A stretch of 64,000 nt of DNA from Chaenocephalus aceratus (taxonomy: Eukaryota; Chordata; Actinopteri; Perciformes; Channichthyidae), in contig CM043807.1 in NCBI GenBank assembly GCA_023974075.1, positions 10,159,676 through 10,223,675 on the forward strand, read 5' to 3'. Below the pieces are notes generated by a model, which ran no database searches, was not told where the DNA came from, and was given only the letters and a program-made list of their open reading frames with translations. Both the position numbers and the translations under genes were made by a program. Below are positions 24,033 through 37,200 of this stretch, in pieces. Every line of letters starts with the position of its first letter. Positions within the stretch are counted from its first letter, which is position 1.

Positions 24033-27000
24033 TCATAAGTTGACGTCGCGCACATCTGTAGGGGTGCTGGACTGGTCCTGCTGCTCCCTGGCCTTGCTGC
24101 CTGCTCGGATGCTGCTCTCCTGCTGCAGGCTGGTGGTCAGCACGCGCTCTATCTGCTCCTGGCACGCCCTCAGACAGTCCTGGAGCAAAAACGGTAGGAC
24201 GTTGTTACACACACTTTAATTACCCCATTGCTACTGTTCAGGGTCCAGGCACCTTTTGGTTGACTTTGTGCATTCATTTTTCTTGTCTTACCCCACTGCA
24301 TGATATTCCTGTTCTTAAACTAGCTGAGTTACAAGAGTATAAAGCTGCCCAGAACCAAAATTAAAAAACCACGCAGGTGCCTATAAGAATTGTTTTATCT
24401 TTACTACCTCACTAAAAATAAGCGATTAAGCTTGTAACCTTATTATAATTCTGTTATAATTTTAACCATCTCTTATAACTCATGTAACCTTGTGAATTGA
24501 ATTCAGACTTGATTGCAAAACGAAGAGTTTAGGTTGTAAAAGTAAAGTTGTCATTGAAAAATAAATGTTGAGTGTCTCGTCTACGTATGCCTTTATAATA
24601 AGCTTACATTTTAAAAATACCTTTCAAAGAAAAAAAAGGTTATGGTCTACAGAAAAAAGTTAGATTGTGTCAAAGCCCAAATCATCGCTTTCAACTCCAA
24701 GTTTCTGTCTACATGAAAGATTAATAAAGTTATGTAACTTTAAATAAAACATGCCCCCTGTATTCACCCATTAAAAGGGTGTTTAATCTGTACACCCGTC
24801 TGCGGACCCTGGCGTTCAAAAACCTGGTTTTTGATGTGCGAATTGTTCAACAGCTTTGGTCACATGCATGGCATACCAGCAGGGAATTATGTGAGTTGAG
24901 GTAGGTGGTCCTGTCTGCACCAGGACCAGAACAATGGTACCAGCACCCTGCAGCAAGTCCTCTCTGACACGGGACCTGTGCATGTCTGAGGCACCAATAC
25001 AGAGGGAATGTGAAGGGGGCACTACCTCTGTGGTCTGTCCGGGAACAGATAAGCAGATCTGGTAGCCCCCCCCTCACCCCCCTTTGGGTTTAAAGCACGG
25101 TCAGCCCCATGTGGAGGTCGAGAGGAAATGGCTTTGACCTTCTGCACCCTGAACCTCTGAGATTTGGTGTAAAACAGAATATAGGACAGTGGGGCCGGAT
25201 GTTTTTGGACAACTTCTCCAGTGAAAGGGGATCCTCTGTGTCTGTGCCCCTCCTCAGGTCTGGAGGAACATGTGGGAGGTCTGCTCACTGAGCCGGCTGC
25301 AGGACTCTTTAAAGACTGAAGCGAGGCTCGCAAAGAGGCCCGCATTCCTTTGAAATGTACGAATAATTGGAACCCCATGCGCTGCAGTCGGAGCGCCTGT
25401 TGTGACGGCCGGGTTTGCGGTGTGTTCGTCACCGTGGAAACGTAACCACAAGCTAAGAGGTGCACCGTGTTGTTCCTGTGGCCCATTGGCTGCGGTCCGT
25501 TTGGATTTCTACGCTTCTGAACTGGTTCGCTGGTGTAACAAGGACTCACTGTGGCAATGAACGCACACACTTGGATGTTGGTATAGTTTAAGATCGCTTG
25601 ATGTGTCAAATTACTTTGTCTGCAGTTTCTTTTCTTAGCAATTATAATGTATTATTTACAAATGGGTTGCCTATGGATATTACAGTATACTGTACAAACT
25701 CCAATAAAATCTCCAAATAGTTATTATTGGATATCGATTACCAGTACCAAAATTCATTAGGGTGACATTTAAAGTCCTTTTTATGACTTTTATATTTAAC
25801 ATAATGACGGCATCACAAACAAACGGACATCATACATCTTCATTTGGTTAAAAACAAGCTCAAAAACAAATTGTTACGTAGTAATATAATCCATTCAAGG
25901 CCCATTTTCTCTCAGAGTTGAATTCAAACAGCACATTCTGCATATCCTTATTATTATTGTTTTACACTGATCAGCTGTACAAGCTCATTATAAAAAGGCA
26001 AGCACAGTCTATAACTTACACTGACTTATATATGACATTAAAGCATATTTGGAGGCCGTTTAACTCCGATTGAATGTGTAACACAGCACCTGCATTCAGC
26101 AGAAACTCCATTACGTTTCTATAATGCTCAGTATTGCACATTGACCATTAGTTTTAAAGCTCCATTTAATCCCACCTGAATACATAATTGATTCATTGAT
26201 TCAAGTCAATGCAAACATTTATAAGTGTTGTTGTGCATGTACACCGATAGCTTCACCAGGCCTTTGCTCGGGAAGACGCTCTTGAGTTCATTACGAACAT
26301 ATTCTTCCACCAGGAGGGGCAAACAGGCAGCTGAAGTGGGAGCCTTGCAGAGAAATTGCATGTGTCCTACCACAAGAATGTGGGCTCTGAGTTTTAAGAA
26401 GACATTCCCACTGCCGCTGCTCTTTATAGCAGCAGTCTGGCTCCACAGCCAAGAGCCAAACGCTCTCTCTCCATGAAAAGTAAATAGCTTCAATGTGCCA
26501 CTACTAAAGGCATCACTGTAGATTACCGAAGGGCCTTTTATACTGCTGTCGTGAGATGGTGCAATGATTATTATTATCAATGCATTGTTGTGGAGCACTA
26601 AAACTCCTCAGTGATTACTTCTGGAAAGTATACATTTCGTCCACGGGTGTACTCACCACCTCTGTGTTGGTGATCTTGGCCAGCAGGTCTGTCAGGTTGT
26701 CTCGACTCAGCCTCGGGTCGCTTTGGTCCAGCTGCAGGCCGCAGACAGCAGCTCCCATGCTGCCAGTGGCGATCATGGAAGGAGGGTTCATGGCAAGGCG
26801 GTCATCTGGAGAGGAAGGAGTATTAATTTAATTAGTCAGGCATAAGCTTCAGACTGCAATGATGTACGAATATCACGTTTGTTGCTATGACGATAACACT
26901 TAATTAGCCCAGAGGAAGTATGACAGATGTAAAAGAGGTGCAAACATCTGAATCATCCTCAAAACGCATGCTGCACAGCTGAAGCTGACTTTCCCACAGT

Positions 27001-30000
27001 GTGAATTTCCTCAGACGTAGTTGCACAATGCAACCTACGTGGTTTCCTTCTTAAGAGTTTAACTGATTGGAAAAGCAGAGTAGGAATCCTCCTACTCAAA
27101 GCGCAATGAGTTCCTGGAACGACTCCCTCTGGTACATATTCGAGTCTAAAGGCTTAAACGACAACAGGCCTGGATCGAGGAGGAGTAAGACGAGGCAGTT
27201 AGGGAGAGTACAATTCTGCGCTAAGCTGCTTTCCAAGGTTTTCTATCTCGCCTCAACCGTTGTTTTCATTTAATCGGGACACTTGAAAGCATCGTATCAG
27301 ACCACTAGGAGTCTAAAAGTTGCTTGCTAAGAGTTTCCTCGTAACATGTTTTTACAAAGCTGCAAAGGAAAACCTTTTCAGAGGAACTGAGAACATCTGA
27401 TCTCAAAGAAGGGGTAGTCGAAGTCATGTTTCATGCATGAACATATTTACTATGTGAACAGTGATTGATTGTCAGGTCCAATAGGAATTTATGGAACAAA
27501 GATGGTTACTAAATACCCTCTGGTTGCTAACTAGGGTAAATGTTATGAGCTGGCAAACAAAGTGAAGTCTGAGGAGCACAGTTGTTGTTTGATGGATAAG
27601 TCAACTGAGAAATGACAAGTTCAAACAGTAAGTGTTTTGAATGCTTTGAATGAAACCCAGTGTTAATCTTCTAGCATGTTTCTTCAGAAAGAACAGCCCT
27701 TATATTGAGGAGTTTCTCACAACTTGTGGAGTTCAGGATGTGTTTGCCCCTGTGGGGGTTCTTCCACCATTACAATACACGAGCTTCTTCCGGTCTCATC
27801 GCGTGGAGATGACCAAAGTTAAAGAAGGCTGAGACTTGGCACACACAATTGTTAAGTGCTGTACATGTCCAATCCAGCACATAGTCGTAGCCCAGTCCTA
27901 ACCCATGGTGGTTTCCTGATAGCTTGGATTAAACCCCGGAGAGCAGCCTGCTTCACTACGCCCATCTCCTCCTCCAGGGGCCAGCTGTCCGTAGGAGGAG
28001 CTCCTCCATCATAAGAATAACATCTCAACTCCATATAAAACTCCAAACATTTACATTACTGCACAACCACAGGAGGCCTCTTTTTTTCCACTGCGGCTGC
28101 TTTGTGCTTTGATATAACCAGCTGCTTGTGAAAAGCAGAAGCCACCACTGAAACACACCCAAATATATAAAAAAAAAAGGTGTGACACTAAAACTGTGCT
28201 AAACAGGGCATGAAATGGAATGAGCCTACGGTTCCAATAACCAAATTCTAACCAGAACCGCTTATTGGTCAAATCTGACCACACCGACATTTGTGAGGAA
28301 CTTCATTGCACTCTTCATTCAAGTGACCTCCTTTGTTTCATTTCCTTCATTGAGTTAGCCGAAAGGTAGCAGGTGAAAGGCATCCTCGTGACCGAGCTCA
28401 TTATGCGTATTAGGGGATCCTGCTGTAGTATTTATGTCCAGGATATGAACATATTAGAGGGATTCCTAGTTTAGGCAAAGGCATGCTAGGAACATTCACC
28501 TAGAGAGAGGCCTCAGGGAACATCTGAGTTTGTGTTTCTCCAGAGTTTATTTTGGACATAAGGCCGGAATGGGAGGAGGAAGGAGGAGGATCACTGCCAT
28601 GACTTTTTAAACCTGGAAGCTTCCCCGTCAACAAACAATACAGGCAACACCTGGGGCTTACAGGAGAGTACACAGTACGATAACATCGCTGTCATTAACA
28701 GCGGTTTATCTAAACAGAGCACCGATAGGATTTTTCCCAGACACTTAAAAGATAAATGTTTTAATAACCACTTTAGGCAGCTTTTAGCAGATGTGAAGAA
28801 AAAGCCCTACTACAGGCTGGGACTAGAAAGTGGATAAAGCAGCCGGCAGAGTATGCGGAAAGAAGAAAGAGGTCACAGATGACTCACGATGGGAGAATGT
28901 TTGAGCGTGTGAGAATATTCTGGTGGATATGTAATTGCATAGCAGAAAAGTCAACGTGTGAGCGAACAAATCAGAAAAGGGGCATGAGATCATTTGCAGC
29001 GGTGACACTTATTGTAAGTTGCTTTAGATAAAAGCGTCAGTTATATGAATGAATGTAAAAAAGGTAACTTTACCTGTGGCACAGAGGGCAATGAATGTCT
29101 CTGAGTGTTTGCGGACTATCGCCAACTTTTCTTTGGGAAGGGGCAGCCTGCGTACGATATGCTCTATAAAATCATTGGGGATGACTGAGGCCATGTTCCA
29201 CTTCAACTTGCCCAGCACGACCAGCTCCCAGTCCTAGAAGAGAGGGGAGAAGATGAGAAAGGAGGGGTAAGTAGGGTCAGAATCTCCTCAGTCAGAGGTT
29301 TAAATGGCGTGCTGCCATGCCTCCATTGACCGTGAAGAAGATCGCAGAGGAAATGGTTCTGTAAGAAGAGTAAAAAAAATGCACTTTATCTCTCCTCGCT
29401 GTATCTTATTATCTGCGTGCCTTTCTCATTCCTCACATCCTTTGTGTTCATAACGCCGGCATGTGACAAGCTTTGCCCTGCCAATGAGACAGCTAGCCCC
29501 TTCCTTCCTGTCACAAGCCTCAAACAGCCACAGTGAGTTTGCACAGGCAGCAGCAAAAAGCCGACTATTCATACAGCAGCGGCAAGAGAGGTGTACAGGG
29601 TTCATGATTTAATTTCCTGTGTGATGAGGCAATCTATAGAAAACACATGTTTAAAAAGTAAACCTCCAGACCTACAGAAATTGAAACTGAGATAAATTGA
29701 TTAGATAATCTCAGACAAATAATGAGCCGTTAATGTTATTATCTGAAACAGTGGATTAGGACTACTGTTTCTTTGAGCATTAGGAAAAGCGCTATCAAAA
29801 TCCCATGTTATTATTAATAATACTCCATTATTTTTACCAAAATAACCATCCAAGAAGATGGCTTCCCTCGAGGTTTCCATTGTCTAGCTGTGATAATTTA
29901 CAAATGAGATTTTCTTCAGATCCCCACAAGTAAAGACGAGAGATTTGGAGACACATCCACAAATCTTACATTGTAAACTACAGTGTAAGATATCTGCTGT

Positions 30001-30760
30001 ACACATTTTGACACATCCTTTTACATCTTTAAAAGTCGATTTCATTTAGACATCGCTCATCAGACTGAATCATTCCAGACATATTTCCTCTTGGTCTCCC
30101 AAGACTTCAACACTGCTACACACAACTGTGGCAGCTAGTTAAAGAAAGATCAAGTTAAATAAAGACTAATTGTAGTGTACTTTAGGTATCCTAATGTAGC
30201 AATTCAAGCAAATGTACACTGAAAACCCAAAGCCTACAGGGACAGGGACAGTCACACACCACCACCCCCCCCCCCCCCCCACCAGCCCTTCACTCAACGC
30301 TTATCCGTCATCTGAAACATCATTCTCATTTACGTGGGTTTCCTGTACATAACCTACAGAACACATGCCTGCATTTAACCTATTTTAGCACTTGGGTAGA
30401 TTGAGATGAGCGGGGCGGAGGTTTGCTGTCGCTGCGCTCACTTCCTGCACAGCTGCCCCCCCCCCCCCCCCAACACATTCAACCCCTGTAACTCCTCTGT
30501 TGCAGCTGAAGCCTCAGTATTCATTACAAAGAGCTGCAACATCTTTGAGCGGCTCTTACGCCCTTCTCTGTGCATCCTGACAGGATATCCAGGAATCTGG
30601 AGTCTTTGGACAATATGGAGGATCAAATGGGATGAATGTCATTTCCCTCAACGGCTGCAGGCGACACATGAGGATGTATAGAGCATGTGGAGCTGTTTGG
30701 CTAAAATAAGAAACAGATTGTAAATACCAAACGTCACCAGGTCACAGATTCTCAAATGGC

Positions 30761-30797
<37 letters not shown>

Positions 30798-32934
30798 TTA
30801 TTATACTGTAAGTCGTAGTGAATTGTTTTCTTTATGTATCACAATTGTATGCTTTGCCTTCAATTATTTGTTTTTCTCAACCACCAAAACCTCCAAAGGT
30901 TATACATATATTTTGAAAATGTACTTGGAACTATGTTCCCGTCAATGGATAACCATAGTCTGTTCCGCTTTTCTTCATCTCTTCCCTGAAATGCTATTAG
31001 ATATCTCTGAATCATGGAAAACATCTAATATGCAGGTCCATTGCCAATGGGCATAATGAGTCTGCTGATGACGAGTGTGTGATTCAGTGGAAAGCCTCAG
31101 GACAAGTTTGTAAGAAGAGCTTGTTGATTGTTTGGTGAACCTAATATGTCTGTCTTTGGAAAAAGTAAAATATAATATAACAATAAAAACAATTACATTT
31201 TAGCTCTCAAATACAACAGCTTCATGTTTAATAAGATGCTAATTAGGGAGTAAATGTACATTTATTTAGAGATATGCTTCTCTTAATTATTACTCAAATG
31301 AATGTGTTAAGGTTAGAAATAAATAGCATTGTTGATGCTTGCAGGGGGGGGGGGGGGGGGAGAATTCATATAACTAACTGAAGCAGAGAGGAAGGCTATG
31401 CACTAGATATCCCAGGCCTGTACTGCATAACTAGCACTAGATGGCAACACACACCTCTCCAGTCCTTGTGGATCCCAAAAAAGGATGTGGCTATATTGTG
31501 CACAGCTCCATTTATAAGGAGCATGGAATACTTCCTGTGAAACCAATACAGCTATTAGCATAAGAAAATCTCCCAAAATATGACTCTGCATTTTGATGTT
31601 CTTGTGAACATGAATGGGGTAGGGGTGGGATATCCTATACTTACCAGCAGTTCTCGTGGTGAGATGGAGCCTTCTGTGTACACGCAAAGCTTTTCGGCTG
31701 ATAGCGGCCTGCAGTCCTTTAGCTTGGAGGCCAGGAATATGCACACAGCTCCCAGAAGCTGCAAATAAGTCTTTCTTGTGGGTGTCACTGCTAAAAATCT
31801 GTCCAAATAATTAATAGCTAAAGGAAAGACGTCCTCATTGCTCTTCTCCTCCTCACACACCTAAAATGAGACAGAAAAATGGAACAGAATACTTTAATTT
31901 GATGCAATATTAAAACACATATACAAAGAAAAAGTAGGCTACACTTTTGTAAGCTTCAAAGCAAATCAGCAGTGGAAGATGGGGGTGGTTACTTGAAGAA
32001 TGTGATTTTCCCATGCTAATGTTGTCTGTAGATTAAAGGTTAAATAAGTAATTAAAACACTTAGCAAAGTAAGTCAGTGAAAAGCAGTTACAAATGAGTT
32101 CATAGGAAGTCGTTCAGCAAAACGTCGCCATTCAACTCCTCTTCCTTGTTAGGGCTTGCCATCTTTAAAAAAATGTTTAAAATGAAAATAAATCATGTAG
32201 GAGCTTTAAATCGTGTGCACAATCTTCAGAAGTTGTGTTCAAATACTTCTCGACAGTTAAAAACCAGAACACTTTGCAAACATGACGTGATTTCATCTTG
32301 AAAAATGAAAGTAGTGTTGCATGCACGGTGCTATAGCAGAGCCAACGAGCTTGAGCAGTTTAAAATAATTAATAATAATTAATTAAAAGAGGAACAGTCA
32401 TTTTTTCGATCATGACAATTAAGATTAACTTCCCCTCTGTCGCCTGAGCTATTGCTAGTTAGCAAAAAGCATCAACTTTGCAGATGTTAACCAATGTAAA
32501 TATCTAGCTAGGCTATTTCTTTGAAGCTGAATTTTCTTCGTGGTGGAATTTCCGTTCTCCCACGCCTTTGGTGAGTCATTCTCATTCAATTGTCAAATAA
32601 CATCCTTGTTTACTCCCCTTGAACTAAACAAAAACGTGTGTTCTACACATACAGTAACTTAAAAAGATGTACGTCAGCATGCAATACGAATAAATTAGCT
32701 AAAGCAGTTAGCTCATGAATGCAGAAAATGCCAACAAACCTCGTGCATCCAAACTGCAACCATTCGTCTCATATAAGGCTGAATATCCTTCTGGACCCGC
32801 TGGAAATACGTGCATTGAGGTAAAAACCTTTCCTCAATAGTTAATAAACTTTGCAACACTCTGTCATCATAGAGGATGTTTGGGTCAGGCTGGGCTCTCA
32901 CGGCTATGTCCGACTCCATGCAATAAAGCTCCAT
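24033..32934 (-). CDS. ccnd2a: G1/S-specific cyclin D2, 5 exons, 288 aa
   Basis: Regulatory subunit of CDK4/6 that phosphorylates RB and drives G1-S transition. Minus-strand exons in coding order: 32934-32740, 31860-31645, 29233-29074, 26805-26657 and 24179-24033 (195, 216, 160, 149 and 147 nt). GT-AG sites and phases match throughout. N-terminus MELYCMES carries the RB-binding LxCxE motif (residues 3-7). Cyclin box landmarks are [44 protein letters not shown] and [14 protein letters not shown]. The second fold includes [33 protein letters not shown] and [11 protein letters not shown]. The C-terminus [11 protein letters not shown] keeps the phosphodegron threonine (T279, equivalent to human T280). 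Human CCND2 is 289 aa. STPTDVRD and linkage to tigar and fgf23 point to D2 over D1 or D3. Confidence 0.97.
24180..26656 (-). other. ccnd2 intron 4 with a GC-rich block
   Basis: Mostly AT-rich, except 24890-25560, which is clearly more GC-rich. That block carries a 195-codon minus-strand frame (25609-25022) with no recognisable domain. Confidence 0.5.
26806..29073 (-). other. ccnd2 intron 3
   Basis: No repeats with clear ends, RNA genes or coding exons were recognised. It is of mixed composition. Confidence 0.5.
29234..31644 (-). other. ccnd2 intron 2 with four long G/C homopolymers
   Basis: Plus-strand tracts are C16 at 30265-30280, C16 at 30456-30471, G33 at 30763-30795 and G17 at 31344-31360. 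No coding exon lies between exons 2 and 3. The tracts may be G-quadruplex formers or partly assembly or base-calling artefacts. Confidence 0.85.
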
Positions 32935-32990
32935 GACTCGGGCCCCTTCTTCCCCCTTCCACTTTCTTTTTGTGTTTTTTTTTTTTGTGA

Positions 32991-33068
32991 CTAGATAAGA
33001 GAGATACAAAAATAAATATTGTCACAATATTGTCGACAGGAGGAGGAGAAGTGCCCAGGATGAAGCAT
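32991..33068 (-). other. Possible upstream ORF in the ccnd2 5' UTR (25 aa)
   Basis: An ATG at 33068 opens a 25-codon frame closed by TAG at 32993-32991. That is 56 bases before the main ATG and in a different frame. It would count as a uORF if transcription starts upstream of 33068, as the TATA-like site at about 33214-33224 suggests. Confidence 0.4.
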
Positions 33069-33189
33069 GAGGCTGATACTGCTGCTGGGGGTTGGCTCCA
33101 GTCCGTCCTCCTGCCTCACTGTTGCTTCTTCTTCTGCGCTCAGTGTGCGCTGCCTGATCCTGCTCCGAGTCAAACCGGGCACAACGAAG

Positions 33190-33230
33190 AATACAACATC
33201 CGGCAACAGCTTTCAAAATAAAAGCCGCTG
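33190..33230 (-). promoter_or_regulatory. Putative ccnd2 promoter with TATA-like site
   Basis: On the minus strand CTTTTATTTTG (33224-33214) lies about 280 bases upstream of the cyclin D2 ATG, next to a GC-containing stretch. It is the only TATA-like site seen in this interval. The start site is not proven. Confidence 0.3.
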
Positions 33231-33458
33231 TGGGACTATCCGTTCTCTTGTAACTGGTGGTGTTCTATGGACTGTTGGCTGAGCTTCCGGTCTCGCTCTA
33301 CTTTCCTAACAATACTTTGAAAGAGGCAGACCTCGACTGTGACGTGAGCTGTTTCACAACTGGTTTATATACAGTCTATGGTTTAACTTTAGACCTACTT
33401 GTATGGTGCCTCTGCATGAAATATAGGATAATGACTACAATGAACCTATACTAATTAC

Positions 33459-34277
33459 TAGGGATGTCCCGATCACCTTTTTTTGCTCCCGATCCGATTC
33501 CGATCATTTGATTTTGACAATTTGCCGATACCGATTTTTCCCGATCCGATCTTTATGCAATGCATTAAGAAAAAAAAAAGGTAACAGATAACGGCTGGTC
33601 ATCCAATGCGATGAATTCAGCTATCTAGTTATTTGTTTGGCCTTTTCACTGTTCTGGGGCAGTTTCTCTTTCCTTTTAAAAGTCTCTGAAAGTGTCGGTT
33701 GTTTCAGTGCCGTTACCCGAGTGGCCGCTGTGTACTCGTCGTGTTGTTGTTGGTGTTTGTTTCTCAGGTAGCGTATTAGATTGGTCGTGTTGAACGTAGC
33801 TCTGTTCTTTCCACCACGCGGAACCTCCGCCTTGCAAACATTGCATCTGGCTGTTACACTGCCTTCGCTTTCAATTTTATAATACTTCCAAACTCCTGAC
33901 ATTTTCTCTGTCCCGACTCCCGAGTCACCAGCTGAACGTAGCCTCTCGTTAGCTTACTGCTACTATTAGACACTGCGCCCACTCTGTTGCCAGATTTCAG
34001 AGAAATAAGCAACCAGGCCAGGTCTATGAAAACAAGCCCAAAAGAAGCAACACATACATGATGTTGTGTAATTTGAAACCAAAACTAAGTCCTCAGGATG
34101 ACTTTAAGACGTGAACATGGTCATTTTTGTTTTGTAACATTAAATTAAAAAAAAATATTTTATAAAAAAAAAAAAAAAAAACCCGATCCCCGATTTTTTT
34201 CTCCCGATCCCCGATCTTTTGAAAATCACCTGATCGGCTCCGATCCCCGATCACGTGATCGGATCGGGACATCTCTA
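33459..34277 (-). mobile_element. Non-autonomous hAT-type transposon with BED zinc-finger ORF, copy 1
   Basis: Bounded by a perfect 8-bp target duplication CTAATTAC (33451-33458 and 34278-34285), the hAT hallmark. The inverted termini are TAGGGATGTCCCGATC and, from the right, TAGAGATGTCCCGATC. The subterminal regions are packed with CGATC words and a GATCACGTGATC palindrome. A 93-codon minus-strand ORF (33902-33621) encodes a BED-type zinc finger: Cys20-x2-Cys23 and His50-x3-His54, with the conserved early Trp5. The transposase catalytic part is missing, so this is an internal-deletion derivative. It sits about 520 bases upstream of the ccnd2 start codon. Confidence 0.88.
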
Positions 34278-34285
34278 CTAATTAC

Positions 34286-37200
34286 ATATGAGAGCTTATT
34301 TTAAGACAGCATAATTGCTTATTATTGTAATCAAAGCACACTGCAGTGCAGAATGAGTATAATGATAAAAACAGGACGAATAGCTAAGATGTTTAGGGCA
34401 GCAGATGTACGTTTTTATAACGTGGGTTTGGGTGTAATCACCATATATGTCCTGCACTATATGGTCAAATATGTTTAGGTTATTGTAAAAATAAATATTT
34501 CATAAATCCTTTTGAAGGCAGCACAAGAGTGAATATCAACAAGAACACTGCTGTATTGAAAACTGGAAAAATGCCACATCACTAGTGTACAAATCATAGA
34601 CTGTTGACATTGGTATATGCAGTTTATGGTACAAATCAGCACTTTGCACTGTCTGCCATCAGTCCTGTATATCTAGAATGACAGAAAAGATTCCTAGCAT
34701 CCATGCAGACATTAGTACATAAATAGTTCTCAATCATGTTGCTCTCTGCTGCCAACTTACAGGTTACTATGTGCATTAAATGATCTGCTTCTCAGTTCAA
34801 AAAGTATCAACATATCTCTGTGCCAACTAATATTTAGCTCAAAAGACGTGAAGCAGTCCTTTCCATACAGATGCACATCTATATTCATTGTTTTTATGTA
34901 GGAAAATTAAAGCACAAGACACGTTGATCCAGCCTGAAATATCTGGACAAATACTTCCTGGATTGGCATGTAGTAAAAACATTCATGGTTCCTCTGAATC
35001 GTCGTGACTTTGATGATCCTCTGACTTTTCTCAAACTCCACCGTCACTGAGAGTTTCACATTTGCTGGTTTGGGTTGCATTTCTCAATAGCTACTGAATT
35101 AATTGTCAAAAAGTATTCATGGTTCCTTCTCAATGATTTGAAACTACCTTTGTGATCCATATTGTTTATAAAGCGCCATAACCAGGTTGGATTGTAATTT
35201 AGTTTGTCCAAAATGTACTCACTTAGGCTTGCTAACTTGCTAAATGAATTCCTATGAGCCTCAACTGTGTTATGTGTGCATGCTTATACAGTATCTTAAA
35301 CTATAGTGTCAATGTACAGAGACACTAGACTTTCTTTATTATAGCATAACTGTTAGCAAAGGTTCATTATCTAATCACATGTGATAGCCTTTGCAAAAAA
35401 GTCAGTACACAGCCTCTCTGAAACCATTGGTACTTTTTAATCAGGTCATAGTCCTGCCACATGAGCTGGGATCCTTGGAACGCAGTGTGATTTTGCTTAC
35501 ATCCTCATGGAGAAGGGTGTGGATGGTATGTTGATCCCTTTCCAGGATTTTTTTTCCATAAGGAAGTCCTTTGGCAAAGTATGAGGATGGACATGCAAAT
35601 CTACAGAGAGTGCTCAGGATGTCTAAAAAATGTTTTATTGTTCTTCTAAGACAGGATCTAATCGAAAAAAGCTAGGATAATAATAGAAGAGGATGTCATG
35701 ATGTTGTAATGTTCCTATCATTGTGGATCCCTAAAGGCCATTTCCGTTCCATGGGTTTTCTCTGTGCAGCTGTAAGTGCTACATTCTTTATCAAAAGGCA
35801 TCACACATGCAGCTCAATTTCAGGCATCTAAATGTGCTGCTTCCGATCATGTGTAGGTATACTTACAGTCAGTTCAGTAGTTGAACTGAAACACTTCTCA
35901 CTGGAACAACTTCTCAAACTTGACCCCTTTCACAGTTGCCACCAAAGAGCTGAATGAGATATGGAGTTTCATTGAGTAAAAAAGAGCACTGTGGGGCTAT
36001 TATGAGAGCAGACTGTGGAGTGAGAGTGGGAACTGTCTCTGTGGGAATGCCAAGGTTAGCAAGATTAGTTCTACTTCAAAGAAAGGGGGTGAATGTTTGA
36101 GAGGATCCATCTTAAAATTGAGATGTCATGTCAGAGGGTTATCCCTTTGTCTGTTGATCAAGGTGCTGACAAATCACACGGTTTAGTGTTTGTGTCCAAA
36201 GGGGGTCTCTCAGCACTAGCCCAAAGAAGCCTCCCATACCAGAGAAAGTCAAAGCATGACACTTGAGGGAAACAAAGGTGTTAGATAGATAGAGCAGCCT
36301 TACCCTGTTGCTGCTGTTTGTATATGTGTCCTATGATAACACACGTCAGCCGCTATCACACACTCTGGGCTGCGCAGAGGTAACAGAGAGCGCTCAAAGC
36401 CCTGGGAAAACGTGGAGGAGCGTGAAATCACCTTGATCCAAAGATTCCTGCTGCATACCAGTCCACTGAACCCACCAGAGCACACAGGGGCCCGGAGATG
36501 GGCAAACTGCCACATATGAAGGGAAAGAGACAAAGAAAGAGGAAGAGAAGGATCCGAGGGTGATCGTCAAAATCTTTAATCCCACAGATTGGATTGAAGC
36601 TTAACATCATGTTATGTGTGTCCTGCGTAGGTCGCTCCATGAGGGAAGCCTCACTCAGATATAAACACAGGATTTACTTTGACATGCCTGTTTCAGGGCC
36701 GAGCTTGATTACAGGTTGCCCATGTGCTCTGGGTTAAGCTAGCTGTTTGGGTTTACTGACAGTGGAAAAGAGGATGCTATGGCAGGAATGCTGTGGTGTG
36801 AACGGCGGTGAACACTCCTCCCAGTACGGAGTGATAGCTGGGCCAGTGGGCTAGATAAAGTGGCTTCTGTCTGTCACATGTTTGCATACTATATGCTTTC
36901 ACATCAACTGATTACACCCCACTGCAAGTGGACCAAACAAGAAAAGAAGGCGATATAGATGTTCATGTGTTGTCTCATGTTCTTGCTCTTTCACATGCTA
37001 TTCTGGTCAAGCTATCAGCAGGCCTCTATCGCAAATGTCACACATCAAAGCCGTCCTTTCACTGCCACTCACTCACTGCAGAGTGGCTGATGGGAAAAAT
37101 TGGAATAGATGGTGCTTCCAGGAGTTGTTCAGCAAATCATGATCTGAGAAATAACTGTTTGTATCTGCGCTGCTCTTAACAGCTTCTGTGGGTTTCCCTA

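Noticed and set aside
25022..25609. 195-codon minus-strand frame in ccnd2 intron 4
   Set aside because: No recognisable domain. The length is explained by local GC richness, and the splice sites of exons 4 and 5 join correctly without it.
33621..33902. BED zinc-finger ORF as a host ZBED gene
   Set aside because: It lies inside an element with inverted ends and an 8-bp duplication, and a second copy exists at 40441-40782, so it is transposon-derived.
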